A stretch of 64,000 nt of DNA, taken from Apophysomyces variabilis. Its lineage: Eukaryota > Mucoromycota > Mucoromycetes > Mucorales > Mucoraceae. The position numbers were made by a program, and so were the translations under genes. The notes under the pieces were generated by a model. It was not told the origin of the DNA. It saw only the letters and a list, made by a program, of their open reading frames with translations, and searched no databases. Positions 19,701 to 31,741 of the stretch are shown here, in pieces; within the stretch, counting starts at the first letter, position 1; each line of letters starts with the position of its first letter. The stretch covers positions 668,253 to 732,252 of the forward strand of contig MZZL01000390.1 of NCBI GenBank assembly GCA_002749535.1. The letters are read 5' to 3'.

Positions 19701-22700
19701 AAGATCACCCTTAACCGAAAGTAACAAGTTTTTCATCACCTCTTCGTCACATCCCACGTCCAAGAGTCCGCCAATAACTTCAGGAGTGCGAGCAGGATTT
19801 ACTTTTTGAACATACACCTCAATGAACTTGTGGAGATTGTTGTGGTAAAGGTAGAGGACAAGATCGTGAACAAAACCGAATCTGTCGCATACAATAATAA
19901 GTGGAAGTTGATCGCTGAGTTTCGCTTCCTACCAGGCAAAGCACAAGTTAGCGTGGATCTTGTATAGTTAAGAATATACCTTTAGGAAGTTTTTGACTTT
20001 CTCAGCGTCATAGTAATTGCTCTCTCGACAAATACGTTCCGCTTCACGGATGTTTCCGGTGCGACATGCTGCCTGAATGTACTTGAAATGGACAAGAGGA
20101 TCCTGACTCACATTGACAATAGATCCCAAGAAATAGTATAGACCTACATAATTATAGCCATGTGAATAAATAAGCAATTCATTTTCCTAGAACAGTTCAT
20201 TCCGGAGCTCACCTTCGTTGCTCTTAAAGGACTCGAAGATATCGATAAGGTTATGCGGCTGCAGTTGTTCAGAGTATTTAATGGATACTTGAACAACCAC
20301 TTGGAGGTTTTGACGGAGATTAACGGTGAGCATTTCCTTCAGACATTCAAGCGTCTGATCAACTGAAAGATTTCCGAAATAATTGACAAGCCATTCAGCA
20401 TTCATCAGATGAGTGTGAGGAATAATACGTCGAATATCATGAACGTCTGTGTAATGTTCAAGAGCCTAGTTTTCCGCTCAGTAAATATATCTTAGATCAG
20501 ACTTATTTACCCGTTGATATAAACCAGCTTTCTCACATAGTGCTCCAATGGCAACACGGTCGTAGTGAGTCAGCATACCAGCTCCCATGATAGCATCAGC
20601 AACTTGCGGTGCATGTATTAAGTTTATTTCGAGGACGCGAGTCTGTAAGTTGGCATCTTCAGCCCTGTTAGGTTTAAGGTAATCCAGCAAAAAGGAAGTT
20701 GCTTGTTGGATCATGTTTTGAGACATGAAAACATCGGCCACCTATAGTCGGATCAGTCGATGTCTTCTTCCCTTCATTTACTGCAAAACAAATAGGTGTA
20801 TAGTTACCTTGTCTGCTTCAATCAAAGGTCCGTTTTCATCGTTAACAAGTGCAGTGGCGAAATCTGCAGCTTTATCCGGATCACTGCGAGCGATATTGTA
20901 GAGCAGAGAGCCATAATCGGGTGTATAGCCGACTGTCTTGGCATAAGAAAGGATCTTATCGTATTGTCGGTTTTCTGCAAAGCAAACAATAACCTGGTAA
21001 TGAATTCAGTAGGTATGTTTTGCCATGAAAAGATACTAAAAATTACCTTGTTTGGAACGTTAGCTCGAAGATACACAGATAATGCCAACACAGAATCATA
21101 TTGCTTTGCAAAATCACCAAGCTCTTCACTACATTCCAGTTTATCCTCCTTTAGCCACTTCTCCAAAAGGGGCTTGCGGTTTTGCTGCAGAATTGGCGTT
21201 GCTAATGCTAAAGACTCGTATTTGTTTAGGCTGCCTTTTTCAAGGAGGATACTGAAATATTGTAAAATGGGTGACATCTGGTTCGGCATGGCAGCCAGTT
21301 GGCGGAAGCGATCGATTGTCTGACTCGTGCGAAGGATTCCCTAGGTTTAATTATCTCTTAGATGATGCCAGCCATGGTTGATATGGCACATACCCTTGGA
21401 GAGTTTGCAGCGACCTTCGCTGCTTCTCCATAAGCGCCAGAGGCAAAGAGCTGATTAAACCGACTGACGTAAAGTTCATCGGCGCCGGGTAGACCACCGC
21501 GAGAGGCAAGCTTTAGTGCTAGTTCGGTATTGTTCAGAGTATTTATGATATACGGGATGATGGTATTTTCGTCCAAGGATACAGACAAGACCTTTTTCTC
21601 GCTTTAGACTTATTTTCGCACATCATATTTATGCTTGTTACCTGTCCTTTCTTATTCACACCAATGATACCTGATGTAGCCTCATGTTCAGCAGTGACGA
21701 ACACGGTCTCTCCGCTGATTCTGTTCATATAAATGCAGGAACCAGATTCGAGATCATAAAGATGGATGAAGCCCATTTTTGTGACGAGGTAAATAATCCC
21801 ATATTTGTGACTAATCTGCATAGCGACAGGAAAATCTGCTGCAGCTTCAGGAGGGAAAAAGACTTCGACTGCTTTCTTCTGAAAGAGCGGATTGCCTTCT
21901 TGATGGTCAACTTCAATAATTTGGAGCTAAATGGACAGATTCAGTGAACTTAATCTAAAATGGTTTTATTCTTACCTTAGCAGATCCTGTGGCAGAACGG
22001 ACAGAAAATGTGAAAAGTTTGGTAGGAGTTGAGGCATCCTCTAGCTTGAGTTCTGCGAACGCCGCTGCGTGGCCTTCTATAGGCTGGCTTACACCGCGGT
22101 CTTTGGAATAAAGCTGCATGGAACCAACAACGCGGCCTTGTTGTGCTGAGATACCGATCAAGACCATCCATTTATCGTTTGAAGAGACGCGGTAGTTGAT
22201 AATCTGACATCCAGTTAAACTAGCGTGTCTATCGAATATCTTGATAGGTGCAGAATCACCCTCGATCGACCAGTGATAGACTGCTGTGCCTGTGACCAAA
22301 GCAATCGTCTTGAGGTTTATCCATCTCCAAAACACCACTTCCTCATGCATGGTATGGCTTTTAAGCTTAGTTTTTGTCTCAAGGTTGAAGACTTGGAGCT
22401 GAGACTGAGCTGCAATGCAGTAGTCAGTAAAAAAGTATTTAAGAAGCGAAAAATAGATTTAGTACCCTTTAGGGCCATCACTTTGGTAGTTGGATGCATG
22501 ATAGCAGAGTCAGCTGAGATAGGACGTCTCGTAATCTCGTTATTATTGGCAAGGTCAATGAAAACCACCTGAGCTTGATTGTTCACAACTTCGCGTACGC
22601 AAATGAAGCGTTCGGACTCCATTGTGACAGTGTTGAAGCCTATACTAGCAGCATTCACACCTAAACTTTGAAGCTAATTAAAGCATCAACAAATTGGTTC

Positions 22701-22769
22701 GGTTACAGGCTTTTCATCTCGCTGTACCTGGGCATGTTCTTGGAATTTTATGGGTAAAGGTTCGGTCAT
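16792..22769 (-). CDS. CHC1: Clathrin heavy chain
   Basis: About fifteen exons with short introns encode a full-length heavy chain of roughly 1,680 residues. The N-terminus reads [15 protein letters not shown] beta-propeller terminal domain follows ([29 protein letters not shown]), then the linker and seven CHCR leg repeats ([24 protein letters not shown], [78 protein letters not shown]). Near the end are [20 protein letters not shown] and the trimerisation region. The tail includes LMLTAGP, matching the QLMLT-type Hsc70 uncoating motif, before a Met/Thr/Pro-rich end. It forms triskelia that coat endocytic and trans-Golgi vesicles. No frame break was found; the exon GTAAAG|GTGGGC junction near 19010 restores the conserved [14 protein letters not shown]. 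Confidence 0.97.
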
Positions 22770-23056
22770 TTCTAAGGAGGAGAGGTAAGGACCAAGGGAA
22801 GATTATATACAGGAAGGAAGAAGTCTGAGCTCTTAAACTAAAGCAAGCTGACGGGTAAAGAAAAGGTTTCTTTTTTCTTTTTTAGTAATGAAGAGATAGC
22901 GCGAGAAAGAGAGAGAAGGAGAAAGAGCAGGTGTCTGTCTCGGTTAGGTCCCTCTTTACTGCCTTGCCATTGGTCAGACGGACTTTGATCGCTTGGGTTA
23001 TTTTTTTTGTTTGGGCGGGAAAACTAAAACGTTCCTTTTTCAATTCATAAAACACC
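22770..23056. promoter_or_regulatory. Shared divergent promoter, clathrin heavy chain / LLPH-like
   Basis: 287 bp separate two outward-facing ATGs. It is rich in CT/GA tracts, with no obvious TATA box on either side, as usual for constitutively expressed fungal genes. Confidence 0.55.
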
Positions 23057-23407
23057 ATGGCCAAAGGTTTACGATCACACACAAAGAAACGCTTCCGAGG
23101 TAAGTACAGTTATACAGTTGTTCTTCAATGTATTTCAACTAAACCTATGGTTCCAGCAATCAAACGAGAAAAAGTGTTCAAACCAGTCGAAGATCTTCGA
23201 TTGAAGCGTTTGGCAGAAGCACAAGCCGAGGCAGCGAAAAAAGCTAAGGTCGGTGACCATATGGAAGAGGATATAGCAGCCAACGCGGACGACAACGCCA
23301 TGACAGACGATCAGCCTAAGAAGGTATCAACTGGTGGTGTCCGCAACGCTCAACTGGCAAGAAAGCTTCGACTCAAGAAAAAGAAGAAAACCCACAACAA
23401 GTGGTAA
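23057..23407 (+). CDS. LLPH/Ybl028c-like nucleolar ribosome-assembly protein
   Basis: Two exons (23057-23099 and 23157-23407; intron GTAAGT..TTCCAG) give 97 residues starting MAKGLRSHTKKRFRAIKRE. This basic start (MAK.LRSK.KR..R..KR) is the signature of the LLPH/UPF0642 family, and VFKPVEDLRLKRLAEAQAE follows as in fungal members. An acidic middle (MEEDIAANADD) leads to a strongly basic end (KLRLKKKKKTHNKW), typical of nucleolar proteins. The yeast relative Ybl028c travels with pre-60S particles, so a role in large-subunit assembly is likely. Reading straight through the intron is also open, but it breaks the conserved RFRAIKRE block, so splicing is preferred. Confidence 0.85.
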   Translation: MAKGLRSHTKKRFRGKYSYTVVLQCISTKPMVPAIKREKVFKPVEDLRLKRLAEAQAEAAKKAKVGDHMEEDIAANADDNAMTDDQPKKVSTGGVRNAQLARKLRLKKKKKTHNKW

Positions 23408-24304
23408 ACCAGCATCATCGATTTCTTCTCATGCAATCCATACTCTCCATCGCATTTATTTCTTCAATATTACACGAAAAGATAATTTGATTCGACCCCG
23501 AAGTTTTCTTTTTCTTTTCGTTTTCTTCCATATGTCACTGTTTTTTGACAACCCAGACTTGGAATGTCATTACGAAGAGAAAGCGAACAATATTGCAGTA
23601 AACGTAGAGGACATAATGGGTTGTATTCAGGCTACTCTATTGATATGGTCTTCTATGCAACTTCTTTATCCCAGAAAGGACATCCATTGTATAGCAATTG
23701 ATAATAGTTATGAAGTAGATTGTCTTGCTAGATTTCGTGAAGATTAATGTTTGCCGAGTCTAGGATCATAATTAGTCTAACATAGGGAATTTCGGTAATT
23801 ATAATTGCACTTTGAGATAAAAGTCGGTCAACCCATTCCAATTGTGCTACTATCAGCTACGATGTTTTTGGATCTTTAGTCTTCTTGGGAGAACAGTAAC
23901 AAGACCCGATATAACTGGCAGGACAATAAGTGATGCCAACCATACTTTAGAATTACCTGATGTAGCCTCAGGTAGAAATGCTCCCCTTAAGACTGGGAAA
24001 ATTCAATTTGGAAAAATAGTCCAGTGTATACTTCAAATATACAACTGCGATAGCTTAGAAGCTGCATTTTCACGGTAAATGATCTTATAGCTCTTTCTCA
24101 CAGGTTATCTCTGTTGCATTCTACAGAAGGAGTTGACTAAAACTTTTTCTTTGCGCATACAATGAGCAAAGAGTCCCATAATGACGGCCTGTCAGCATCT
24201 GAGATCTGGAACTGAAATATTAAGTTCCTAGTTTCTTCTCTTTATGAACATCAAAATGATGACATGAATTGTACAAATAAAGTAAAAAATGAGGTTTCTA
24301 TGAA
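23408..24304. other. Convergent intergenic region of 0.9 kb
   Basis: Lies between the LLPH-like gene (+) and the DTW-domain gene (-). The open frames near 23410-23740 read through the 3' side of the upstream gene and show no protein features. AATAAAG at 24275 or so is probably 3' sequence. Confidence 0.45.
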
Positions 24305-25217
24305 TCAAGCATCTTCTTTTTTCTTCCCCTCCTTTCCTTCCTCGCTTCGATCGGACTTGATAAACCCTGACGTATGTCGAGATGTGAATTTCTTTCCGGT
24401 ATGCTGGTAATAATCTTGTATCATATTGTAGAAGAACCGGTAATAAAACAGCAAGTTATCATAACGTCCATCATAAGTATCCATGTAGGCTTCGCCATAT
24501 TCTCTGTAAAAGTAGTAGATGGCTTCGATTGTTGCTAAATGCTGCTCGCTCATCTGCTGATACCTCCAGAAATGGGTCCTGCGCGGCGCTATGGTTACCT
24601 TTCGTAAGCCTTGTAGCGCAGGTGTCTCACGTGCAATTTTGTTTGCCTGCTTCCATGTGCCATCAATAACAATAATGCGATCAAACGAATTCTGGGGAAT
24701 TTCACGCAACGTTTTGGCCTCCTGCAAAGTGAACAGATCAGAAAATGATAAAAAAAACTTGTCCATTAATCTACTTACTGGACCAGGAAATAAAAGAAGC
24801 GTACGCTCAGGATCTTCTAGTTCAGATGGCATATTCTGCCATGTATAGAGATCTACGTCCTCGTCCGCAATGATTCGAGCATGGATAGCTGTCGATTTCC
24901 CGTCTAGTTCTTGTTCATGCTTGATACTGATAGATAATGACTTAGTGTTTGTATTTTCTTTAATAAACCTTGACTTACACGTCCAAGTGAACAGGAAGTT
25001 TGACGGAAGGAATCTCAGATCGGTCCATGCCAACGACTTGGAAACACCGGTAGCAAAAATATTTGACTGTCTTGTTACACTTGGAACACTTGTGCCTGGC
25101 TGTCACGTTATGAAGAATATCATCGTCACTGATTTTCAGATCGTCAAAAGGCGATTCGCGTAGTCGCTTGCGAGAAGCTGTGGTTTGCTCAGAAGCATTT
25201 GGTTTGGGATCTGACAT
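24305..25217 (-). CDS. DTWD1: DTWD1-type tRNA-uridine aminocarboxypropyltransferase
   Basis: Three exons (24979-25217, 24779-24926, 24305-24721) give 267 residues. A zinc-ribbon-like pair (CSKCNKTVKYFCYRC) opens the domain, followed by PSVKLPVHLDVIKH.., DGKSTAIHARII and LLLFPGP. The DTW box is present as VIDGTWKQANKI (Asp-Gly-Thr-Trp rather than Asp-Ser/Thr-Thr-Trp). Then come RTHFWRYQ, STIEAIYYFY-like TIEAIYYFYREYG and YDNLLFYYRFFYNMIQ, closely following human DTWD1. DTW proteins transfer the 3-amino-3-carboxypropyl group of SAM to tRNA uridine; DTWD1 makes acp3U20. A Lys/Glu tail ends it. An in-frame ATG at 25277 would add 20 residues, but leaves only 36 bp to the ATG of SDH4, so the inner ATG is preferred. 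Confidence 0.9.
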
Positions 25218-25313
25218 GATCGCCAATGGGTCATTGCTCCGCCGGTCACAGAGCTTTGGCCGGCTTATCTTTTCCATAGAGGCTTGGGACGGCTGTGTCC
25301 TCTCACCTAACCC
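25218..25313. promoter_or_regulatory. Very short divergent promoter, DTWD1 / SDH4
   Basis: Only 96 bp (36 bp if the outer DTWD1 ATG is used) separate the two start codons. The promoters and leaders of a tRNA-modifying enzyme and a respiratory subunit must overlap here. Confidence 0.5.
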
Positions 25314-26040
25314 ATGGCATTTCGGCGATTGCTCACCGCTAGACCCCTTATTCAGACATCTTTGCCTGCATTGACGGGTCGAAGACCTTATTCAGGTAAA
25401 CGATCGCCCCGTAGCAGCATATACTAGAAGCAGCCAAGTTATTCATGCAATCCTACCTTATACTCTAGCTATCTCGGCGCAATCGAAACCACAAGAATCA
25501 CAACAACCACAGTCCACAGCACCTAAGGATGAATCAGCTGCCGCACCCAAACGTAAGCATAAGAAACAACTGATATAAATGGAAAGAGGAAAATAACAAA
25601 GTGATTAAAACATCAGAAGAAACGACCGAGTCCAAGCTTGATGCAGAAAAGGCAAAAGAGACTGGATACGTCTATGGCACATATCATTGGACCCTGGAGC
25701 GAGCATCTGCTATAGCACTCATTCCCCTGATCAGCACTCAGTTAATCTATGGAGCACATCCTATCAGTGACGGTTTGTTAGGTGTTGTATTGCCATATCA
25801 CGTCCATATGGGTAAATCACGAACATGTAGTGACATGGGTCATAGATAGGCTAACGGCTTGCACTAGGTTTTGATGCCTGTATTACCGATTACATTCCTA
25901 AACGAGAATATCCTCGTCTTCACAGACTGGCTAATTGGACTTTGATGGGAACCACAGGTTTGGTAATGTGGGGATGCTATGAATTCAACACAAATGATGT
26001 TGGATTAACGGAAGTCATTCAACGAGTCTGGACTGCATAA
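25314..26040 (+). CDS. SDH4: Succinate dehydrogenase membrane anchor, CybS subunit
   Basis: Four exons (25314-25395, 25469-25552, 25602-25811, 25868-26040) give 182 residues. A mitochondrial presequence (MAFRRLLTARPLIQTSLPAL, then GRRPYS) and a Gln/Pro/Ala spacer precede the CybS domain. Its motifs are GTYHWTLERASAIALIPLIS (first span), LLGVVLPYHVHMGFDACITDYIPKRE with the Asp-Tyr of the ubiquinone site and nearby His, and LMGTTGLVMWGCYEFNTNDVG (last span). It anchors complex II in the inner mitochondrial membrane and helps bind haem b and ubiquinone. The third intron splits the GFDACITDYI block, and splicing restores it exactly. Confidence 0.93.
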
Positions 26041-26097
26041 GATAAAGAAAAAGTAATAGATAATATATTCCCCTTTTTGTTGTACATTTCTTAAAGG

Positions 26098-28844
26098 TTA
26101 TGGAAGGAAAATGTCTGTAAACGATGATGGCTCTTTCTTGGCTTGCGGTTGTACGCTGAAAATATCGTCGAAATTGGATGTGGATGAATTATCCTCCTTC
26201 TCCTTCTTCTCTGGAGGAGCAGCACCAAAAATTGCGCTTAAATCGTCTTTAACGGACGATGTGGATACCTCTGCTGTCGTAGACGGGCCTTCAAAGGCAG
26301 AAAGATCGAAACCATACTTGGACACGGATTTAGGCTCGGGTGGCGAGAAAGGTTGTGGATGCTTGTTTGTAACTGGGCTTGTAGGGAACGGAGAGGCAAG
26401 TGAGGAAGTTGATGGTATAGCATGTTCGGTAGTATTCGCGAAAGCTGTTTCTTGTGCTTTTTGCTGAGATTCCTGCGGTGCGAAACATGCAGCTGTTGGT
26501 GAAGTGGCATTGAACTTTTGTTCCATGGTGCTAAGGTCCGGAAATTTAGCCTCTATTTCGCTGATATCTACATTGGGAGTGATCGATCGAGGTAGTTTTT
26601 GTTCAGCTGCTTCCTTCATGCGATTTAAAGTCATGCTTGGCGAATTAGGGAGAGAAGAAGCCTTGTTCTCGGTATTTTTAATACCAGCAAATGGATCGAA
26701 TGTCCTATTAGTTTTGGCGCTACTAACTGATAATGACGGAGACAAGGCAGATTCCGAGCTTGCTTTTGGTGTTTCTGTCACTGTAGCAAATAGTTCTGTA
26801 GGGGTTGCAGTAGATAGAGCAAAGAAGTCATTGGAGCTCGCCGTCATAGTATCCTTGTTGGGCGACTTTTCACTTTCTAACCTGATCTCTTGGATCTCAC
26901 TATGAGCGCTTTCTGCACGTTGTTTAAAATGTCTGCTTTCCTGTCGGTACATTTGCAGTTCTTGTACAAGCTCTCCCTTTCTCTTTCTTTCCTCTTCCAA
27001 CTTGCGCTCAGCCTCCTCTGCAGCACGCTTCAGGGATTCAAGCGATTCCTTTTCCTTTGCTATACTTTCCTGTAGTTCTCGGATTGCCTGTGCCTCCACC
27101 TCATACTGTGATTGTGCATTTTTCACTCGTTCACTTTGAAGATGCGTCTCGGATCGGATAGAGGCCAACTCATTTTCCAAAACAGCGCGCTCCTGTCCAA
27201 GGTCTCTTTCATTACGTACTAACTGAGTTCCCTCTTGTGCTGGAGCAGGCATATCTGCTACTCCATTGATTAGTGACTCTACATTACTGTGAAAGCAAAC
27301 TATACCTGAAGACTCGCCTAATCCTAATAGATCAACAGACTGTGGAGGAGCTACGCCGACAAACAAAAACCAGTTTTAGTTAGCTAGATTGTCCAGGAAG
27401 CTGACCCGTATTACCCTGCTGCAAACTAGGAAGAAAAGCTGGTATTTGCCCTCCAGCCAGACGTCTATTGATGAGATGCATCGCAATAACGAACTCTTCT
27501 TCTGACAGTTGCCCAGTGCCATTAATATCTGCCAAATCCCAGATTCGTGCTAGATCCGACTCAGGTAACTTGGAGTGACGGAAGAAATGAACAGCATCGG
27601 ACCCTTAGGAATTGTTTACTTAAAAGTTACTTTAACCATATACTTTACCGTACCTGAGACATAGCCTGAACCGTTCGTATTTAATTGTTGGAAAAAGTTT
27701 CTATAAGTTGTCCTCTCTTCAATAGAGATGTCGAGATCCCCTCTATTAGCGTGGTGGGACTGTTCCCCAGTAAAAACGTTCGATAGCCCGGTACCCTGTC
27801 TCATTATAGGTGTGTTTCCACTTGTGCCTGTCATGTTGCGCATGACCGGCGAACTTCCAGTATACTGACGTCCAATAGCGCGTCCGGTAGCAGCAGCATA
27901 AATGTGTGCAGGGAGAGTAGAGGGAAGAGATGATAGAGAACCGTTCATCATTGCGGCAATGTAATGCATTGCGATAATAAATTCTGTCTGATTCAGCATG
28001 CCAGATTTACGGGTATCCGCCAGATTCCAAATGCCATGTAACACTTCTGAAGGTAGGTTTGAACGGAGGAATATATTCTTGGCAACGTCTCCTATTTGAT
28101 TATCGTTTTAGTCCTAGCTCACAGAAACCATATCTATGCATGTATGCCTTATTCCCCTTTTCGCTTTACCATTCAAAATGCCGTCCACAGGTCCACTTGA
28201 GTGGAAGATACTGATATACTTGGCTCTTTCATCGGGAGTAATTGTATCTTCAACTGCATTAGCTGCTAGATTGGAAGCTGCATTAGGTGTTGTATTAGGC
28301 TTCAATCGATTTGGCGGGATAGGTTTGACCGACACCCCGCTAAACTGAGGCAGTGGGACTAGGCGCAAATTAGAAAGGAAATTTCATCAACATTCTGCAT
28401 CGTAAAAACGGATACGCACCTACCCGACGTCGATAACACAGGACTAGCTGTTAATATTCCATGCTGTGCGCAGGCAATCAGCTTCAATGCGATACAAAAC
28501 TCCATATCTGTCAAGAAGCCCTTCGTGTCGTTGTCGGAAGCATCCCAAATCTATAACAGTTTTTAAACCTCTGGCTGTTCAAGTTAAAGTTGTACCTCTG
28601 TTAAAATATTATGAGGGACATCAGACTTTTTGAAAAAAGCCATGGCCTCATCCTTTAAAAGAATGCCTTTGCCATCCGCATCAGCCGTTTTAAAAAGTTC
28701 GATATAAGCTTGTTTCTCGTTTGGATCAAGCAAAGATTGCCAATGCGCTAAAAGTACGTTATTGAGAGATATGGTTAAAAACATGAATGAAGTACCTGAA
28801 GATGGGCCTGGACTAAGTTGGGTCTGAAAGTGCGAAGTAGACAT
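26098..28844 (-). CDS. EDE1: EH-domain endocytic scaffold, Ede1/Eps15-like
   Basis: A multi-exon gene starting MSTSHFQTQLSPGPSS with about 750-800 residues. Three EH domains are visible: WQSLLDPNEKQAYIELFKTAD..IWDASDNDTKGFL near the N-terminus, then DERAKYISIFHS..LPSEVLHGIWNLADTRKSGML, then a third ending IWDLADINGTGQLSEEEFVI. A long coiled coil follows (ELASIRSETHLQSERVKN onwards to about 26,890), then a Ser/Thr/Pro-rich tail ending FDDIFSVQ and FTDIFLP. EH domains bind NPF peptides in early endocytic factors, and Ede1/Eps15 starts clathrin pits. The protein is much shorter than yeast Ede1 (1,381 residues), and I see no C-terminal UBA domain. The acidic FxDIF repeats may take the place of the AP-2-binding DPF motifs of Eps15. 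It is convergent with SDH4, 57 bp between stops. Confidence 0.88.
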
Positions 28845-31741
28845 GAAGGATCTTTATAAACGCTGAGCAATTTAGATTGCTGAATCAGGATACTTCATGG
28901 TGCGGGGTTTTAAAGCGAAGAGAGAAAACCTTCCAAAGAAGGAAACAGTCATGGGCTGTCGTCAAACGTTTGCATAACCATATGCAACTACGTTATTCTT
29001 AAGCAATGAGAAGACGCGCAATTCCTTTACGGATAATGATCAAACACACAATCTGAGTATAATGAAGTATTTACATTTGAGGAGACGAAATTCTTCTAAG
29101 CTCAACGCAACCGAGTAATTCCCGTCTGTAGCAGAAAACTGCGTTAAGCGTTATGAGTTTTTAAAGCAATAAGACTTTATCGACCGGAATCAGTGAGCAT
29201 TTAACAGCTTGATATTACGGTTTTTGCTCTCTCTATTGTCAATCACTAATAAGCGATCAGGATTTAATGCGCACATGGATACCTGGCAATCCATCCAGGC
29301 GCCTTCCATGGCAACTGTTATTGCAGAGACATATTTATTCAGGTCGCAAGATCTCAAGTTATCTGTACATATATACGCCAATAAACTAGAGGTTCTCCTT
29401 GTTAATTTTCTGCACTATCCAATGCAGATCTTTATAAGGAGACTGAAGCTTTTGAAGTTGTAGTTCCATTTGATCGCACCATTTCATTAGTAAATATGTG
29501 CCCTCGTTTTCACTTGGCCATTCCGCCTCTTATCTCTCCTTCGCAGCTATTTAAAGCAACTTTTTGTCAGGATTTCTTTGTTTTTCTAGCGCTAATAAAG
29601 GCATTTTTGCTTGGTGAGAGATAAGTACAAGTCTACCATACGCTGTAATAGCATATCGTGGCAAAAGTTATTGATAGATTGTGCATCTAACAGGAACCTG
29701 TTCGCCCAAGTTTCGCACGGCACCTCCCAAATATACGGAACTAGTTCGTTGCTTCGTATCTAGTGATTGGCATAATACTCGCCTGTTTGTATTCATTCGC
29801 CTAACGAATGAATACAGATAAGGAATTTTAAGTTGACGAACGTATATGAATATCACTTTTGTGTCCGAATACTCTAAGGTTTGCTATTATCTCGGACACT
29901 GAACGGATATCTCTATCTCTTTCGTGTAGATCGGTATCATTTGCCTATCATCTCATGAGCATAAGCAATATTCTTTGAATCGCAAAGCTAACGGCAGAGT
30001 TGCGCCAGAAAGTCGCGACGCTAGATGCTTATTTACTTGTCCGTTGACATGCTTGCAAGGAGTTGGATGAAATGTCATGTTGTGATGAGGAGTTATGGCG
30101 ACTGAATAAGAAAAATAGCTGAGCTTGCTGATGATAACCATCATCGTAATACCGTCAAATTACAACCTGCGCCAACGTACTCGGTCTACCCTGCGTGATC
30201 TTCTTATTATTGACCATCTGTGTCACGTACCTCAGCACATCTCCGGCAACTCATCTTGTGCATGAACCACCTAGCTCGACTTCGTCCTGTGGCTCGGGTC
30301 CTTCTTTTCCGTGTGCAGGTCGCTTCTTCCAGCTTCTTTTCTTCCTAATTCCTCTCTTCCTCTTGCTTTTCTTGTTTCCTTTTACTTTTCTCCTTTTTTT
30401 TCTTCTTTTCTGCTTGTCGTCCCTTTGATCTTTGTCTCTTTTTTCTCTCGACTTATTTTATTCCTTAGTTTAACATTTCCTTCTAGCATTTACCTTTTCT
30501 CCCTTAACTCATAATGGTTTTTCTCTATTCGTCTTTCTCTAGGACCGGGTTAGGGTGGACGTGCTTTCTTAGTAACGCCTCTACAGTCACTGAATAAATG
30601 AAAGTTTTTAAACACGAATCTGCGCTATTCAAGACTAGTTTGCGCCAGAGAATAGGATGACTTTACGCTGAGAATACTAGACTTCTTGTCAGCATATTAC
30701 CGTGCATAGTTCAAACCTTGATCAAGTCTAATAAAATATTATAATAGGATAGCATAGTCTTACTGCTTTACGGCGATATTCATTTGATAGAGCAGAACGA
30801 GAAAAACCGATGGGTTGAGCATTGCTGCCGTACTCTTGAAAGTTACAATGGTGAGGAAGATGTTCGAGTCGGTTAAGAATTATACGGAAACTGGTCGATG
30901 AATAAGGAACACGGGGAATGAGAATATCTATTTTTCATCACATTCCATATTTCTGCTTCGTAGGTGCATTCTTGCGCCATAGACTGTGAATCCATGCAAA
31001 TGGATGTTTATATCATAAATACCTTGCAAATAACTGGTCCATAAAAGCTACAAGTACATGCATCTGTCTAGGTGCTTGACAGATGATGTCTTTCATACAG
31101 GCCATCCAGATTTGGATTGGTGTTGTATCTGTGTATATTTCCCTCTTTTTTACGTACTGTCTTACACTGTATGAGCGAGATCACCTCTATTACATATTAA
31201 GCGAGAAAATCTTGTCATTATCCGTTGTTGAAGAGTGTTGTCCAGAGTCTCCCATGGCGGGGTTGAGTTAGATACCATGACATGTGTCAGATACGTTCCT
31301 TTATAAACCCATGTGAAATTGTTATCGCTTTGTTTTGTTCTTTGGATTTCTTTTTTCTTTGCCAGGACTCCTCATCTCCCTGCTACATGTATTTATGCTT
31401 TTTAATTGCTCTCTTTGACCTAGACTCAATTTACGTTAAACAGTGTTCTCGAGGTTGATACGGTCGAGATGTTTCGCCCTCATGGTCCTCCCGCTCCCAC
31501 TCTTTTTCCATTTTACTTTATCTCCCGACCCAGGATGAGTACCAGCGCCTCCTAAAGGAGCGTAGTATACCCTGGATGGGGATACGGTGTCTGTAAAAAG
31601 TTTACCTTTTATTGAACTAACAATTACATACTGACAACATCTTTTCTCATCTGTAGCTCCTGACAGCTTTTCTCTTTGACCAATTCTCTAATCGCTTTTT
31701 TCGAAGAATTTCTCTATACTGTTGGCTCAATCCTGGACTGG
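28845..31741. other. Gene-poor stretch of 2.9 kb
   Basis: Short frames only. 30300-30530 is strongly pyrimidine-rich like the gene leaders of this genome but leads into no clear frame. A perfect 12-bp hairpin at 29788-29816 is listed separately. A short frame at 31531-31590 (DEYQRLLKERSIPWMGI) looks protein-like but could not be joined to anything. Confidence 0.4.
29788..29816. repeat. Perfect 12-bp inverted repeat, 5-nt loop
   Basis: TGTATTCATTCG (29788-29799) and CGAATGAATACA (29805-29816) are exact reverse complements around CCTAA. It lies in non-coding DNA with no U-tract after it. It may be a folded RNA element, a protein-binding palindrome or a transposon footprint; nothing decides between these. 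Confidence 0.6.

Noticed and set aside
30195..30514. Hydrophobic Leu/Phe/Ser-rich frames
   Set aside because: They arise from a pyrimidine-rich tract, as seen in several leaders of this window, and lack any domain.
31531..31590. Protein-like frame DEYQRLLKERSIPWMGI
   Set aside because: No combination of nearby splice sites joined it in frame to the following open exon; kept only as a remark.
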